Shown piece after piece: positions 48,319-58,045 of a stretch of DNA of 64,000 nt. The notes beneath the pieces were generated by a model, which saw only the letters and a list, made by a program, of their open reading frames with translations, ran no database searches and was not told the DNA's origin. The DNA is from Bacteroidota bacterium (lineage in GTDB: Bacteria > Bacteroidota > Bacteroidia > Chitinophagales > BACL12): NCBI GenBank assembly GCA_016706255.1, contig JADJJZ010000029.1, forward strand, positions 558,001 to 622,000, written 5' to 3'. The stretch's first letter is position 1. Each line of letters starts with the position of its first letter. Position numbers and translations under genes: made by a program.

Positions 48319-50552
48319 ATGTTTAAAATTCGCTCTATAAAAATATTAATGGCATTGAAAATTAATGCTCGTTTTATTTGCATATTATTTTTGGTTTTTC
48401 TTGTCTTTATAATAAAGCAAATGCACAAGCTACAAGTATAGAATGGTCAAATGCACTAGGCGGTCCGGATTATGAAGATGCAACAGATGTTATTCAATCT
48501 AATGACGGAGGCTATCTTGTGGTTGCTAACTCAGGAGAAGTAGGTGGTGATGTGACTGATTTTTATGGTGGAGCAGTAGATATATGGTTGACTAAATTAG
48601 ATAGTTCAGGAAACCTTATTTGGCAGAAAAATTATGGGGGGTCAAGTATTGAAAAATCCCGTGCAGGAATTGCGACGATAGATGGTGGATATATTATCGT
48701 AGGCTATACTGGCTCTGAAGATCATGATGTTAGTTTTAACCATGGACTCACCGATGCATGGGTTTTTAAAGTGGATTCAATAGGAAATATAGTATGGGAA
48801 AGGTCATATGGTGGTACAAAAAGTGAGCAAGGATCGGCGATTTGTGGAACAGATGATGGGAATTTCGTGTTCGTAGGATATAGCCATTCAAATAATGGTG
48901 ATTTGACATCTCATTATGGTACTGCAGAGACTTCCGATTATTGGATTGTAAAAATCGACAATACGGGTAATATCATTTGGCAAAAATCATACGGCAAGTC
49001 GGAGGATGACTATGCATATGGTGTTGTGGAGCTATTCAATGGTGATATTACAGTCGGTGGCGTAACACAATGGGGAGATGGTGATGTAATAGGATTTCAT
49101 GGCGGTATAGGGATTGAAGATGGATGGGTAATTGATTTAGATTCTAATGGAGCATTGAAATGGAGCAAAGCATTTGGTGGTACAGACTATGATGTTATAT
49201 GGGATATCACTAAGGCGTCTGACTCTACAATTCACTGTGTTGGACAAGCAAAATCATTTGATGGAGATATTACCGACCATAAAGGAACTCCGGATGATTA
49301 TTATTTAGATGATTGCATGTATTTGCAGCTTGATACAATGGGAAATTTACTAATGGAGAAATGTTTTGGTGGCACAAGCGGCGATGCTGGATTTTCAATT
49401 TGTAAGACATTTGATAGTGGAGAAGTGATAGCCTGTAATTCTGCGAGCGATGATGTGGATGTGGCAGGCCATCATGGTGGGACAGACCTTTACGATTATT
49501 GGATTATAAAATTAGATTCTTTAGCAAACATTGAGTGGAATATTAATATTGGAGGAATTTCATCTGATGAAAGTTATTCGATTATTCAACTTACAGATTC
49601 TGGATTCTTAGCAGTTGGTCTAAGTAATTCAATAGATGGAGATGTCTTAGACCACTACCCCGGACCTTCCAACTGGGATTCCTGGGTGGTTAAACTCAAT
49701 AAAACCTGTCCGGGTATTTTATATTATGCAGATAAAGATGGTGATGGTTTTGGTGATCCAACTGATATACAAATGTTTTGCTCAGATATGGTTGGATATG
49801 TATTAAATAATTTAGACTGTAATGATAATGATGCTGAAATTAATCCTACAATAGCTGAAATATGCAACACGATAGATGATAATTGTAATGGTATTGTTGA
49901 CGAAGGTCTTGCGTTGTTTACGCTCTATCGAGATTTAGATGGAGATACTTTTGGGAATGATACTGATTTTATAACATCGTGTCTTGAATATATTTCAGGT
50001 TTTGTTTTAGACTCAACAGATTGTAATGATACCAATGCGTTAATTTTTCCGGGTGCTGAAGAACTCTGCAACTACCTCGATGATGATTGTGATGGTATTA
50101 CAGATGATAATATCACTTTCATACAAAGTTTTATTGATGCTGACAACGACAATTTCGGCAACGCTGATTTTGATTCCATCGCATGCGAAATTCCACCCGG
50201 TTACGTTTTATCCAACACCGACTGCAACGACACCAATCCCGACATCTACCCCGGCGCCCCCGAACTCCTCAACGGCCTCGACGACGATTGCGACCAAATT
50301 GCTGATGAAGGTTTAGCAATAAGAGATATTGTAAAAAATACAATAAGAATTTTCCCGAATCCGGTAAATGCGATTTTATTTATTCAATCGGATGCAACAC
50401 ATCAAATTACAATTGTAAATCAATTAGGAGAAGAAATATTGCACATAAATTTATTTATAGGATTAAATACAATTTCGGTAGCAGATTTTGCGAGTGGTGT
50501 GTATTGGGTGAAAGCGGAAAATGGGGAGATGGTGGTTTGGGTGAAGGAGTGA
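48319..50552 (+). CDS. Paralogue H: repeat/MopE/T9SS sorting protein, frameshifted in its signal peptide
   Basis: Lies 26 bases after G, just as C follows B and D follows C. The ATG at 48319 starts the same MFKIRSIKILMALK sequence, but the T run at 48388-48392 has five bases in place of six, which breaks the signal peptide. The body is open from 48378 (reading FGFSCLYNKANAQ) to the stop at 50552: about eight repeats, four MopE modules, sorting domain. Its N-terminal half matches C; its middle (YLQLDTMGNLLMEKCFGG, KTFDSGEVIACNSASDD) differs from both C and D. As written, it would lack an export signal. Confidence 0.87.
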
Positions 50553-50721
50553 GTTGGGGGTAAGATTGAAACAGCCATTGAACAGAATTGAACAAAATTG
50601 AACAAAAATTGAACCATTCAGATTGCTATCAGGAGAATTAAAATTGAGGTTGGATTTTCGCATTAAAATTTTGATTCAAATTTAAAATTTGAAATGATGT
50701 AAACAATATTTCCTCAAAATT

Positions 50722-50781
50722 GTCCTGCATGTTATTTTGTAGGGACGTATTGCATGCGTCCTTACAAATAATAGGCAGGAC
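50722..50781. repeat. Type 2 palindromic repeat between convergent genes H and I
   Basis: Outer GTCCTGC/GCAGGAC, inner TTATTTTGTAGGGACG paired with CGTCCTTACAAATAA (one A shorter on the right arm). Its position between two 3' ends suits a bidirectional terminator. Confidence 0.8.
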
Positions 50782-50806
50782 GGTTACGAAGCGATAAATT
50801 AATGAT

Positions 50807-52563
50807 TTAATCTTTTACAAATACAGTTGTAGTATACAAATTCCTGCATACAGGTAAATTAAATATAAACCTGCGCTTAATTCAGAAGCATCAAAATTAA
50901 ATGGTGTTTGAATTTTATTTTGTTGAAAAATTAAATCCCCATTTATATTATAAATAGTAAGTAAAGGCGTATTTATATTTTCGAATTGAATAGTCAGCTC
51001 ATTGGTGGCCGGGTTTGGAAAAACTGATAAACCTATCAATTCTGTTTCTATGATTTCCAGGCCATCATCTGCAATTTGATTGCAGTCATCATCAATGCCA
51101 TTTAAAATTTCGGTTGCTCCTGGGTTAATAAACGGGTTGTTATCATCACAATCACCACCTACTAAAACAAATCCATCATTAAGTGTGCATGAATAACTAT
51201 AATTATCGCTATCGCCATAAGTATCATCATCTTGGTCAGGATATACAAGCATTTGGTCACATTCTTTATCCAACTTAAATATCCAAACATCAGGATATTC
51301 AGAGTCGCCGTAATGGGATGCAATATCTCCATCAGTTGATCTACAAACACCTTGCACAACATAGCCATTACCCAATTGTTGAATGTTGTAAAAGTTTTCA
51401 TTGTTATAGCCACCAAAACAATTTGACCACTTAATAATACCTGCTGTGTCCATTTCAACAATCCATATATCAACGGGCTTTGCAGAATAATGGTTACCAA
51501 AAACATCGCCATTATGTGGGGAAGCAGTAAAGCCAGATACGATAAACGAGGAATCATTGATAGGTAATAATTGTTGCCCTTCATCACCACTGGTTCCACC
51601 GTAACATTTTGACCATAATAAATTACCAATCGAATCAATTTTACCTACCCACATATCCTGCCATAATGGTGCAGAGTGATTTCCAGATATATCTCCATCA
51701 TCTGAATAAGTATAACCGGAAAAGTAGTATTCATTTTCACCAATTTCAGCTATTGAATAAATTAAGTCGTAGTCAGAGCCCCCATAAAGTTTCACCCAAA
51801 CCAGTTCACCTGCTTCTGATAGCTCAATAATATATCCGTCCCAAGATGGTAATTCAGGTGATTTTGTGTATCCTGTTAACAAATAATTACCATCAACATT
51901 TTGCATTACTGAAAAGCTTTCGTCATCATTTTCAGTCCCTAAAACTTTAATGAATAAGAGCTCTCCTTCTTGTGAAATTTTTCCAAAAACAATATCAACA
52001 TAATCAGCTACTCCGAAATGTGTTCCTATCAATCCATCATCTGATGTACTTAAGCCAGCAAAATAAATTTCGTTTTCATTATTTATTCCAATATCTATTA
52101 TGGCGTCATCATAAGAACCCCCAACTGATAATTCCCATTCGAGTAATCCATTTGAGTCAACTTTGATTACCCACATATCTGAAAATCCATAATTAATTGA
52201 AATATCGCCACCTTCTGAAACTGTGTACCCGGCAATAACAAAACCACCATCACTAGTTTGTACCATATCTTTAGGAATATCTGAGGATTCCCCTCCATAA
52301 GTATAATCCCATAGTAGTTCACCATTTTTGTCAATTTTATAAATCCAATAATCAGTTTGTTCTGGCTCACTACTCACATCATAATCGTTAGAATTAGTTT
52401 GTGCTGCAATTACCATCGAAGAATCTTCCAAAATTACAAACCCTGCGGGCCAGTCATAAAAACTACCACCATAATTTTTCTCAAATGAAAGATTATAAGG
52501 CTGGGCATTTGATATTAAAACCGCAATCAGAGTAAAAACTATAAGTAAAAGTAACGGCTTCAA
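50807..52563 (-). CDS. Paralogue I: repeat/MopE/T9SS sorting protein, frameshifted near its end
   Basis: The only family member on the minus strand, 582 codons before the break. Signal peptide MKPLLLLIVFTLIAVLISNAQ; about eight repeats of the DGGFVIAGYTVSEGGDISIN type; one MopE unit (DCDDNNPFINPGATEILNG, DDDCNQIADDGLE) at about 470-505; sorting domain with VFPNPATNEL. Near 50843 a base is missing, so the last residues read YAGICILQLYL. In the remnant at 42853 the same site reads YTGNLYTTTVFVKD, giving a proper ending at 50807. The repeats are more diverged from A-H than those are among themselves. Confidence 0.86.
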
Positions 52564-52627
52564 TTTAGTTTAGTTTAATGTATTAACGTTAAGCATTATA
52601 AATTATTAGAATTTCGGTATTTTAGGT

Positions 52628-53515
52628 TTAATGTATATTTATTTCTTTGGTGTAAATACTTGTTTGATTCATAAGAACGACAACGTAAATTCCGGGTGGG
52701 ATTGTTTCCATATCAATCAAAGTAAATTTTTCTTTCAAATCCGTTTCCAAAAGTTTTTGTCCTTGTAGATTATTAATTGCAAGCGAACATCCAGCGTAAT
52801 TCTCAGTTTTAACATATAGTCTGTTATTAAAAGTATATACTAACGCATCGAGGACTTTTTTTTCATTTATTGGAACTGTGGTATCACCAATCATATCACC
52901 GGCAATGATACCCATGTCACACTTATTTTCATAAGCGTAATCCTTAATTGTTAATTTCTCACCATTTTCATTTATTGTACATCTTATCCAGCCATAATGT
53001 GTACACTCTAAACTATCTTTAAATTTAATGCCTACAAATTTGTCAACTGCTTCAGGGTACCAGTCGCCTCCTTCAAATAAATAATATATTGACCATTCAG
53101 GTATCAATTTATAGGCCATTTTTGCATCATAATGATTAAAAAGCAATTCATCATTAATGATTGTTCCAACATCTAAAGCTGCAACAAGGTAAGTGTTTGT
53201 CGAGAATAAATATGTAGAAAAAACAGCCTTATTCTCAAATCCAGTTAAATCTATTTCGCTCCTGTAAACATCACAACCGCACCAATCAGTATAAATTGTA
53301 TTCGCGAATTTTTGAAATGTAAAATCATTTACACCGTCATTATCAATATCTAGTAGGAAGGCTTCGCTAGGGGCTATTGAAAGTATTGTATCGGGATCAA
53401 TATCTACATAAACTGCTTGAGCACCAGTTTCCCAAGGAATACCAAGAAAACTACCAGCTAAAGCCGCATAACCTGCGAGGTTAAATGCTTTTGAATTTAT
53501 TTGTCTGTTTTTCAA
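52628..53515 (-). CDS. Family 2 paralogue J: secreted protein with YGWIRC motif and T9SS sorting domain
   Basis: A 295-residue protein of a family I do not recognise by name. Shared features with K, L, M and N: a helical lead (AFNLAGYAALAGSFLG), then VYVDIDPDTIL, FLLDIDNDGVNDFTF (an EF-hand-like Asp cluster), a K-F-V-G-I-K-F strand, HYGWIRC, LTIKDYAYENK and I-I-A-G-D-M-I-G-D-T. A short sorting domain closes the protein (ETIPPGIYVVVLM). The lead is unusual for a signal peptide but contains a hydrophobic helix. The YGWIRC..YAYE..I.AG pattern is shared with many bacterial surface proteins of unknown function. The frame is intact. Confidence 0.8.
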   Translation of the reverse strand: MKNRQINSKAFNLAGYAALAGSFLGIPWETGAQAVYVDIDPDTILSIAPSEAFLLDIDNDGVNDFTFQKFANTIYTDWCGCDVYRSEIDLTGFENKAVFSTYLFSTNTYLVAALDVGTIINDELLFNHYDAKMAYKLIPEWSIYYLFEGGDWYPEAVDKFVGIKFKDSLECTHYGWIRCTINENGEKLTIKDYAYENKCDMGIIAGDMIGDTTVPINEKKVLDALVYTFNNRLYVKTENYAGCSLAINNLQGQKLLETDLKEKFTLIDMETIPPGIYVVVLMNQTSIYTKEINIH

Positions 53516-53687
53516 TTTGTTTTAATGTTTGGACTTACTTACCAAAAATTCAAGAAAGTCTAATTAGGATAGTTTAAAAATAGGGTTTTATTCGGGTTTA
53601 CAATATGCTAATTTGTAGGGTATAAAAATTCTGCTTCGGCTGGAATTTATTTAATGTTTAATCACCGAATTTAATTGGATTTATCAC

Positions 53688-53880
53688 CCAATCGCAATTT
53701 GCCTGTGGCTGCAGGGACGCATGCAATTCGTCCCTACATCCACTGGCCATTTGCTCAATTAGGTTTAAAAGCACAATTTGAAAAAGGTCATTTTACAAAT
53801 TAATATTTCACTCAAAATTGTCATGCATGTTATTTTGTAGGCACGTATTGCATGCGTCCTTACAAAATAATGTGCAGGAC
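53688..53880. repeat. Composite palindromic element (type 1 plus type 2) between J and K
   Basis: Type 1 at 53688-53760 (GCCTGTGGCTGCAGGGACG / CGTCCCTACATCCACTGGCC, loop CATGCAATT) and type 2 at 53820-53880 (TTATTTTGTAGGCACG / CGTCCTTACAAAATAA), with a 60-base spacer close to that of copy 3. The remainder of the 498-base gap (53516-54013) holds no gene. Confidence 0.83.
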
Positions 53881-54013
53881 GTTTACGAAGCTGAGCATGC
53901 CAATGTTTAAAAAAACCAACCAGGTCCGAGCAAGGTTCATCCAGCCAAAAAAAATTATTTTCCCGGCACAATTTTGTGATTATAACATTTTATCCTAATT
54001 ATTTGAAGATTTA

Positions 54014-54907
54014 TTATTTGTCCAATAACAATGTTTTAGCGAAATATTCTATTCCACATCGCACTTCAACTAAATAAATGCCGGTGGTTAAAGAAGTTAA
54101 TATTGAGTTTCTAGATTCATGTAAATTTTTCTGATAAACACAACGTCCGCTCATATCATAAATGTTTAAAGTAAAATCTAATTCCGGTCTGCTTGATATG
54201 TTTACATAAATAACGTTTCCGTAAGCGTAAATATTTCCAGCTAGAATATTTGAATTAATATTTTGATAAGTTTCTTTGCTACCTGTTAAAATTGGTTGAT
54301 TTGTCTCAGATTCATAAGCAAAATCTTTTATTATTAACGCATGACCATCATCCTTTACATCACATCTTATCCAACCATAATGAATATTATTATCGCTATC
54401 CACAAACTTTGCTCCTAAGTAATGGTCTAATAGCTCTGGTAAGCTTTCGGAATTCCAATAACATAGGTCACAATGGTCGTCATAACCACCAGCCCAAGTT
54501 TTCCATGCAATGAATTGAATTCCAAAATTTTGCCAGTTAAGTAAAGGTTCAATTAGATTACTTTCAGAGAATGCATATGGGAAATATCGATTCCCACCAC
54601 TATAAAAATAATAATGGGAGATACCAGCAAGAGCATTTGATGATATGAATGGACCTGCTAGCAATGACTGAAAGGTAACATAACCTAATGTAAAGTCATA
54701 GGTTGTAGCAGAGTTATTTAAAAACCCAAAATCAAACGTACCATTATTATCAATGTCTATCGCAAAAAAATCTTCTGTTTCATTTAATATAGTATCTGGG
54801 TCAATATCTGTATAAATTACTTCTCCATTGGTAGTATTAAATATCATGAAATTTGCGCAAGCAAATACTGAATATGCTTTCAATTTAATTTTAGATTCTT
54901 TTTTCAT
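54014..54907 (-). CDS. Family 2 paralogue K: secreted protein with YGWIRC motif and T9SS sorting domain
   Basis: A 297-residue intact copy with the order described for J: VIYTDIDPDTILN, FAIDIDNNGTFDFGF, YLGAKFVDSDNNIHYGWIRC, LIIKDFAYESE, PILTGS. The sorting domain here is cleaner than in J (LNIYDMSGRCVYQKNL, LTTGIYLVEVRCG, AKTLLLDK). A central Cys-containing stretch (GGYDDHCDLCYWN) has no match in the other members. Same strand as J, separated by the palindrome-bearing gap. Confidence 0.82.
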   Translation of the reverse strand: MKKESKIKLKAYSVFACANFMIFNTTNGEVIYTDIDPDTILNETEDFFAIDIDNNGTFDFGFLNNSATTYDFTLGYVTFQSLLAGPFISSNALAGISHYYFYSGGNRYFPYAFSESNLIEPLLNWQNFGIQFIAWKTWAGGYDDHCDLCYWNSESLPELLDHYLGAKFVDSDNNIHYGWIRCDVKDDGHALIIKDFAYESETNQPILTGSKETYQNINSNILAGNIYAYGNVIYVNISSRPELDFTLNIYDMSGRCVYQKNLHESRNSILTSLTTGIYLVEVRCGIEYFAKTLLLDK

Positions 54908-55148
54908 TCTATATATCTTTCATTTGTGCCTAATGAAATTTTCTTCAAAAGATTTTACAAATTAAATCCTACAATGTCCTGCCGGAAGAGGTTTATAAGT
55001 GGTCATCCTGACATAGATTGTCTAAGTTAAACCAAACAAGATACAAATTAAACCAAAAAAAAATACAAACATCAGTCCAAGATTGGTGCTTACTTCGCCC
55101 AATTTCCCCCATTTTCACTAAATTTACCCTACCATTCATGAAATTACA

Positions 55149-56033
55149 ATGCGTTTAAAAGCTTTACACAATAAACTCGCAGATTATTCTCTCCTATCCG
55201 GAGCATTTATTTTGATGTATCAAGGTGCTGCAGGACAGGTGGTTTATACGGATATTGATCCGACATTGAAATTGAATTTGATGGACAAAGAAGTGCATAT
55301 TTTGATATTGATAATAATGGGCAATTGATTTTGCATTTTAAATTCCTCATGGTCTTATGATTTTAGAATGTATAGTTTTATTCAGCAAGATTACGCCGTA
55401 AAATCTGGGCAGGTCCACTTGAAACAATCAGATAGCCGGTAATTCTTTTCACGATGCGGGATTTGGCGGGTTGATATCATCCTTATGCTCTTAATAATGA
55501 TGCATTAATTACAGAAGACTTAGAGTTTTCAAAATTGGAGACTTCAAACAATGGCAGGCGCTCACATAAAACTTAGAAACATTTGATGATTGGTTTTAAT
55601 GGGGCATTGGATATTTGATGAGAATACAATTTTTAGGCTTAAATTTATTGGTCGGACGAGTATATACATTATGGCTGGATGCGATGTGGCGTAATAGATA
55701 CAGCAGAATTTTAATTATATTTGATTATGCGTATGAATCTAAATGTGAAACTGGCATTCTTGCCGGTGATACAATCGGAGACACAAGTGGAGTTTCAATT
55801 TCAGAATTAAATATATTTAAAATTTACAGTTTCAACAATAATATTTATGTCAATATTCCCAATTATCAAAACACACAAATAACTGTTTACGATATTACCG
55901 GTAATAAAATTTATAATAAATCCTTGAAGGAAATTCTTCAGTAATCAACATGGAAAGTTTCGCTGCCGGAATTTATGTTGTGTCGGTTAAACTAGGGGAA
56001 AATGTGGTTACGAAAAAAGTGAATGTGGAGTGA
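55149..56033 (+). pseudogene. Family 2 paralogue L: heavily decayed copy
   Basis: The ATG at 55149 starts MRLKALHNKLADYSLLSGAF and VVYTDIDPT, but multiple indels follow and the frame closes after about 60 codons. Fragments of the family appear in all frames: an ILILIIM stretch where DIDNNG is expected, FDYAYESKCETGILAGDTIG in 55720-55790, VYDITGNKIYNKSL near 55880, and, after a last frameshift, SFAAGIYVVSVKLGENVV to a stop at 56031. The number of lesions makes this a true pseudogene, beyond what simple homopolymer error would give. Confidence 0.8.
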
Positions 56034-56095
56034 ACCTTATCAAAAAAATCTTATTAAATAATTATTAAACAATACAGTTCCAATTTTTAAATAAA

Positions 56096-57008
56096 ATGAA
56101 AAAACCATTAGACCAAATATTAAGCAATTATAGTCGAATGGCAGGTATTTTTATTTTATTAAATAACAAGGCTAGTGCAACCGTTGTGGTAACAGATATT
56201 GACCCTGACACTACCATTAATTTGGATGGAGAATTCTATCTTCTTGATATGGATAATAACGCTGTCAGTGATTTTATAATTTTTAAAGATTCAGGATACT
56301 ATTATTATGAGGGTTATTCCTCTACAACTCTTCGATTTAGGCAATTAGTTGCAATGGGGCCTCAATACACACTTTGAATAAAATTTTAGGAGCACATTAT
56401 TATAATTCATGGACTGGTGCTGATTTTTATTTCCCCATACCACTTATTCAAGGTGAAGAAATTGGATTTAGTCAAACTTTTTACAATTTTCCTGTACAGA
56501 TTATATGTGCCGGTCACCTTGAAAACATTGGTTCAGTTTCAGGGTTTCATTTAGGACCCGGTTATTGGTTGGCTCCTGGTAACCACGGTGTTGAAAATCG
56601 ATACTTAGGAGTTTCCTTTGTTGATGAAGATGAAAACAGATATTACGGCTGGGTTCGATGTTCCACAGCAGACTCGATGAAGGCGATTACTATTCATGAA
56701 TATGCTTTTGAAAATGAACCTAATAAACCTATTATAGCTGGCGATACAATTAGTTATGTAGATATTAATACCCTACCAAATACCGAAGCTATCAGCATTT
56801 ATAGTTTTGAAAATCAAATTCATATTCAATTGATGAATAATCAAGATGCAACGGTAAATATTTACGATATTAAGGTAATAAAATATTTTTCGAACAAATT
56901 AACAGAAATTCTGAAATAATCAATATGGAAAATTTTGCTGCTGGAATTTATGTGGTGTCGGTTAAACTAGGGGAAAATGTGGTTACGAAAAAAGTGATTG
57001 TGGAATGA
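56096..57008 (+). CDS. Family 2 paralogue M: frameshifted twice
   Basis: Starts MKKPLDQILSNYSRMAGIF and reads as family 2 to residue 94 (VVVTDIDPDTTINLDGE). A missing base near 56373-56375 stops it at 56377. The next frame is open from NKILGAHYYNSW to 56919 (YLGVSFVDEDENRYYGWVRC, ITIHEYAFENE). At 56872-56873 AAGG in place of AAAGG (as in N) breaks the sorting domain, whose last part (NFAAGIYVVSVKLGENVVTK) runs on to 57008. From about 56590 it is nearly identical to N, which argues that these two exchanged or recently duplicated their 3' halves. Confidence 0.8.
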
Positions 57009-57077
57009 AATTGTGAAAATAAAATTATCATAATTGAAAATAAGATGTTAAATTAAAATTTAATAAAACGAAATCAT

Positions 57078-57992
57078 TTGAAACATCATGTTAGTCAGAT
57101 ATTGAACAGATACAGTCGGATGGCCGGTATTTTCTTATTATTACATAAAGAAGCGTCTTCTACTGTTGTGGTTACTGATGTGGATCCGGATACAGTAATT
57201 AATTTGGATGGTGAATTCTACTTACTGGATATGGATAATAATTTGATTAATGATTTTATTATATTTAAGGACTCCGGTGTATATTACTATGAAGATTATT
57301 CTTCAACTAGCGTTAGATTTCGTGAATTTATTGGCGCAGGGCCTCAGGCGACCATTCAAAATAAGTTACTTGGTGGTCATTATTATAACTCTTGGAATGG
57401 TGCGGAATATTATCAACCATATGATTTATCTGCAGGTGAGTTAATTAGCCCTGAAGGGCAATTTTATAATGCAGAAGTTCAAGTAATTTGTGCAGGACAT
57501 TTTATAAATTTTTACAGTGCACCCGCATTTGACTTTGGGCCCGGATATTGGAAGGATTTTGATTTTGAAGGCGTGGATGACAGATACTTAGGTGTATCAT
57601 TTGTTGATGAAGATAACAATAGATATTACGGCTGGGTTCGATGTTCCACAGCGGACTCAATGAAGGCGATTACAATTCATGAATATGCTTTTGAAAATGA
57701 ACCTAATAAACCTATTTTAGCTGGCGATACAATTAGTTATGTAGATATTAATACCCTACCAAATACCGAAGCTATCAGCATTTATAGTTTTGAAAATCAA
57801 ATTCATATTCAATTGATGAATAATCAAGATGCAACGGTAAATATTTACGATATTAAAGGTAATAAAATATTTTTCGAACAAATTAACAGAAATTCTGAAA
57901 TAATCAATATGGATAATTTTGCTGCAGGAATTTATGTGGTATCGGTTAAACAAGGGGAAAATGTGGTTACGAAAAAAGTGATTGTGGAGTGA
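57078..57992 (+). CDS. Family 2 paralogue N: intact
   Basis: A 304-residue intact copy. The TTG start at 57078 is chosen because it aligns with the ATG of M (KHHVSQILNRYSRMAG against KKPLDQILSNYSRMAG) and no ATG lies closer. Order: hydrophobic lead, VVVTDVDPDTVINLDGEF, YLLDMDNN Asp cluster, YLGVSFVDEDNNRYYGWVRC, AITIHEYAFENEPNK, and a complete sorting domain (VNIYDIKGNKIFFEQINRNS, FAAGIYVVSVKQG, KKVIVE). Likely secreted; function unknown. Confidence 0.85.
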   Translation: MKHHVSQILNRYSRMAGIFLLLHKEASSTVVVTDVDPDTVINLDGEFYLLDMDNNLINDFIIFKDSGVYYYEDYSSTSVRFREFIGAGPQATIQNKLLGGHYYNSWNGAEYYQPYDLSAGELISPEGQFYNAEVQVICAGHFINFYSAPAFDFGPGYWKDFDFEGVDDRYLGVSFVDEDNNRYYGWVRCSTADSMKAITIHEYAFENEPNKPILAGDTISYVDINTLPNTEAISIYSFENQIHIQLMNNQDATVNIYDIKGNKIFFEQINRNSEIINMDNFAAGIYVVSVKQGENVVTKKVIVE

Positions 57993-58045
57993 AATTAAGT
58001 GAAATAATAATACCTTCAACAAAAGAACAAACAGACAACTAACCC

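Noticed and set aside
31044..50552. Diversity-generating retroelement
   Set aside because: There is no reverse transcriptase and no template/variable pair with adenine-directed changes; the differences between paralogues are spread over all bases and include large blocks.
31044..52563. CRISPR array or tandem satellite
   Set aside because: The repeats are coding, degenerate 50-residue units without constant short repeats and unique spacers.
31044..52563. Classic phase variation by slipped-strand mispairing
   Set aside because: The runs are only 2-6 bases and lie at different sites in each gene; phase-variable tracts are usually 8 or more bases at a fixed place.
29941..53880. Integron-like cassette array, with hairpins as attC sites
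   Set aside because: Genes followed by variable-stem hairpins resemble cassettes, but the RYYYAAC/GTTRRRY core sites are missing, hairpins are not behind every gene, genes lie on both strands and no integrase is in the window.
53765..53971. A 68-codon minus-strand frame between J and K
   Set aside because: It is translation through the palindromic repeat element and flank, with no conserved protein features.
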